Shown one piece after another: positions 61,985 to 64,000 of a stretch of 64,000 nucleotides of DNA. The DNA is from Aquisphaera insulae (GTDB taxonomy: Bacteria > Planctomycetota > Planctomycetia > Isosphaerales > Isosphaeraceae), in NCBI RefSeq assembly GCF_011064615.1, contig NZ_JAALJH010000020.1, positions 51,535 to 115,534 on the forward strand, written 5' to 3'. Every line of letters starts with the position of its first letter. Within the stretch, counting starts at the first letter, position 1. Below the pieces are notes generated by a model. That model was not told the origin of the DNA and did not search any database. It was given only the letters and a program-made list of their open reading frames with translations. The position numbers were made by a program, and so were the translations under genes.

Positions 61985-63853
61985 CTAGCACGGGAGCGTA
62001 AGATTGCGAAGCGACGGGGAAGTGGCCTTCGACTCGGTTGCCGGGGCGGCATTCTCGCCGTCGATCGCCGCGAGCTCCCGGGAAAGATCGGCGGCGATCC
62101 GGAAGGCGTCGCGGTAGTCGTCCCCCTCGGCGAGCTCGGCGAGGCCGTCGATCCGCTCGAGATGGCGGCCCAGGACGCAGTCGTGGATGACGCGGGCCAG
62201 GACCGTGGCCCGCTCCTTGTAGAACTGGGCGAAGAGGTCGGCGATCAGCTTGCGGGCGGGCGCGGAGAGCCCCGCGATCGCGCCCTCGCCCCCCGCGGCC
62301 CCGGCGGCCCCGGCGGCGACGTCGATGGCGACCTGGACCACGCTGTGCGAGCCGACGTGGAAGGCGGCGTGCGTGAGCATCTCCGCCCCGCCGAACATCC
62401 CGATCGAGATGGCCGGCCGGATCACCGCCGTGGCGATCAGCCCCCACTCGATCGCCCGCATCATCCTCGGGTGCTCGGCCTCGAATCGCTCGAGGTCCCC
62501 GGCGATCGCCGCGCGGTAGGCGTCGGTCAGGAGCGGCGTGGCGGCCAATCTCGTCCGCAGCTCGTCGAAGGCCCGGCGCCGCCCCTCGCCGGAGAGGACC
62601 GGCGTCAGCTCGTCGCGGAGCACCGGCTTGGCGGCTCGCTGGACCAGGTCGAGCTTGGCGTAGATCTCCTCCAGGGCCTTCGTCAGCAGCGCCTCCTCGG
62701 CCCTGACGTAATCGGCCTCCTCACGGGCCGGGTCGCGGCGGCCCGGGATCAGCTTCATCACGGCGCCGCCGATCTTGCCGTAGAACTTGTGCACGGCCCG
62801 GTCGAAGGTCGTCCGGCGGGGCTCGAGCCATCGCCAGATCTCGCCGGTGACGATGTGGCCGGGGAGGACCGGGGCGTCGAGCTTCACGCGGACGGTGTCG
62901 TGGATGATCTGGCGGGCCTCGCGGTTCTCCTCCGCGCGGGCGTGGATCGTCTGGAGATAGGCGGGGAGCCCTTCGCGGGCCTCGAGCATCTGGCGGAGCG
63001 CCCCGCGGAGGGACCGGATCTTGATCTCCGCGAACCTCAGCTCGGCGAGGTCGTCCCGCGGGTCGGTCGAGCCCGGCGTCAGGCCGTGGAACGCCAGCCG
63101 GTTCTCGCGGACCGCGACCCGGTCGCGGGGGACGGCGTAGACGTACGCCGGATGGGCGCCGGTCCCCTTGCAGAAGGTCTGGAGCCACCGCTCGCAGTGC
63201 TCGCGGTCCTCGGGCCATTCGACCATGTTGAAGACGGCGAGGATCGTCTTGTCGGCCTCGGCGGCCTCGCGGAAGAAGCGGCGGACGGCGGCGTCGTTGA
63301 ACTTCTGCTGCGTGAGCACGGCGATGAGCACGTCCGACGCATGGGCAATGAGCCGGGCGCGATCCCAGTTCACCGGCATCGCCCCGTCGACGTCCGGCGT
63401 GTCGAGGATCACCAGGTTCGCCGGCTGCCGGCCGCTCGGGTCCTCGCGATAGATCAGCCGGTCGGCCGGCCCGTCGGCGATGGCGTCGTCCTCGGACGAC
63501 CACGCCGCCAGCTCGAACGAGGGGAAGACCTTCGCGAGGTCATGCGTCGCGGCGAAGCCCTGCGGCACCAGGCAGACCGGATGCTTGGTCTGGGTGGCGT
63601 CGGGATGGACGCGGCTGGCGGGGAACCCGGCGAGGTGGTTGAACACCGTGCTCTTGCCGATGTTCGTCCCCCCCGCCACCGCCACCACCAGGTAGGGCGC
63701 CTCCGTGAGCTGGGGCCGCAACTTCTGGAAGAGGTTCGCGTGCCAGGCCGTCGCCGCGGGCGACGCGATCCCCAGCGGGGTGGCCTCCGCCTCCAACCGG
63801 GCGACCGCGCCGGCGAGCTCGGTCACCCGCCGCGACCAGGTCGAATATTCCAT
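61985..63853 (-). CDS. Dynamin-like membrane GTPase 2
   Basis: 622 residues. P-loop AGGTNIGKST (G61-T69), a switch TQTKHPVCLVP, G3 LVILDTPDVDG, and a G4 position reading AVFNMVEW (unusual, no Lys/Asp). The C-terminal part is helical with hydrophobic segments (about 495-560, including WGLIATAVIRPAISIGMFGG and a Gly/Ala-rich stretch). Paired dynamin-like GTPases often work together on membranes. The ATG at 63853 has GGGGAG upstream at longish spacing. The 147 bp to the window end contain the likely promoter and nothing else recognised. Confidence 0.87.
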   Translation of the reverse strand: MEYSTWSRRVTELAGAVARLEAEATPLGIASPAATAWHANLFQKLRPQLTEAPYLVVAVAGGTNIGKSTVFNHLAGFPASRVHPDATQTKHPVCLVPQGFAATHDLAKVFPSFELAAWSSEDDAIADGPADRLIYREDPSGRQPANLVILDTPDVDGAMPVNWDRARLIAHASDVLIAVLTQQKFNDAAVRRFFREAAEADKTILAVFNMVEWPEDREHCERWLQTFCKGTGAHPAYVYAVPRDRVAVRENRLAFHGLTPGSTDPRDDLAELRFAEIKIRSLRGALRQMLEAREGLPAYLQTIHARAEENREARQIIHDTVRVKLDAPVLPGHIVTGEIWRWLEPRRTTFDRAVHKFYGKIGGAVMKLIPGRRDPAREEADYVRAEEALLTKALEEIYAKLDLVQRAAKPVLRDELTPVLSGEGRRRAFDELRTRLAATPLLTDAYRAAIAGDLERFEAEHPRMMRAIEWGLIATAVIRPAISIGMFGGAEMLTHAAFHVGSHSVVQVAIDVAAGAAGAAGGEGAIAGLSAPARKLIADLFAQFYKERATVLARVIHDCVLGRHLERIDGLAELAEGDDYRDAFRIAADLSRELAAIDGENAAPATESKATSPSLRNLTLPC

Positions 63854-64000
63854 GAACGACGAGCTCCCCGCGGATCGATGGCCCCGGCGACGACCCGTCG
63901 ATTATAGCGATCCGGCCCCCTCGCGTGATGCCCGACTCCATCGGACTCTATCCTGAACTACCGAAGATTGAGACGAGATCTTTTGTAGGGTGCGTCAAGC

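Overview
The window is visibly GC-rich chromosomal DNA from a member of the Planctomycetota, most likely the Isosphaeraceae (Singulisphaera/Aquisphaera/Paludisphaera-like). The evidence is the company of families: a DUF1592/DUF1588-type 'planctomycete cytochrome' followed by DUF1552, a DUF1080 protein, DUF4838, DUF3500, a Hanks kinase with a DWG motif, Tat-type secretion signals, and many small lineage-restricted hypothetical proteins. No rRNA, tRNA or CRISPR array was seen. The species assignment is inference.

Layout. 1-1400: start of a succinate dehydrogenase operon (sdhC-sdhA, leaving the window on the left). 1.7-4.7 kb: small, partly decayed cassettes, including an antitoxin-like gene without its usual HNH partner, a UPF0175 antitoxin followed by a PIN-type toxin of only 20 codons, and a translationally coupled pair of short genes. 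4.7-8.7 kb: sulfate ABC transporter sbp-cysT-cysW-cysA. It is divergent from a sigma54-type activator (9.1-10.7 kb), and the gap between them carries three tandem operator-like inverted repeats. 10.9-15.3 kb: a coiled-coil protein and a membrane Ser/Thr kinase with a TPR-like tail. 15.4-20.7 kb: DUF1592-DUF1552-ankyrin operon with ATGA overlaps.

20.9-29.7 kb: a chemosensory operon that matches the Pseudomonas Wsp layout gene for gene (WspA receptor, WspB CheW, WspC CheR-TPR, WspD CheW, WspE CheA-REC). It is headed by a UrtA-like periplasmic binding protein. The two missing Wsp parts lie 14.5 kb downstream (44.2-46.5 kb): WspF (CheB) and a response regulator. That regulator has a WspR-like receiver, but its output domain is a PP2C/SpoIIE phosphatase instead of a GGDEF diguanylate cyclase. 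I consider this rewired Wsp pathway the strongest candidate for an undescribed system here.

29.7-39.1 kb: ferritin-like protein, AI-2E-type permease, an AAA ATPase plus RloB pair (probable phage defence, with lower GC), PhyH dioxygenase, zinc-ribbon, RRM and DUF3500 genes. 39.6-42.6 kb: one polypeptide joining a PL10 pectate lyase to a GH51 arabinofuranosidase. 42.6-43.9 kb: polysaccharide co-polymerase. 46.7-50.4 kb: an exported protein of unknown function and a ClC channel with CBS domains. 50.4-54.9 kb: tandem duplication, leader included, of an exported protein ending in a Hint (self-cleaving) domain and a short conserved C-terminal tail. 55-58 kb: DUF1080 and DUF4838 proteins with a repeat between them. 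58.1-63.9 kb: a prokaryotic pentameric ligand-gated channel and two dynamin-like GTPases separated by a small-protein/HNH cassette.
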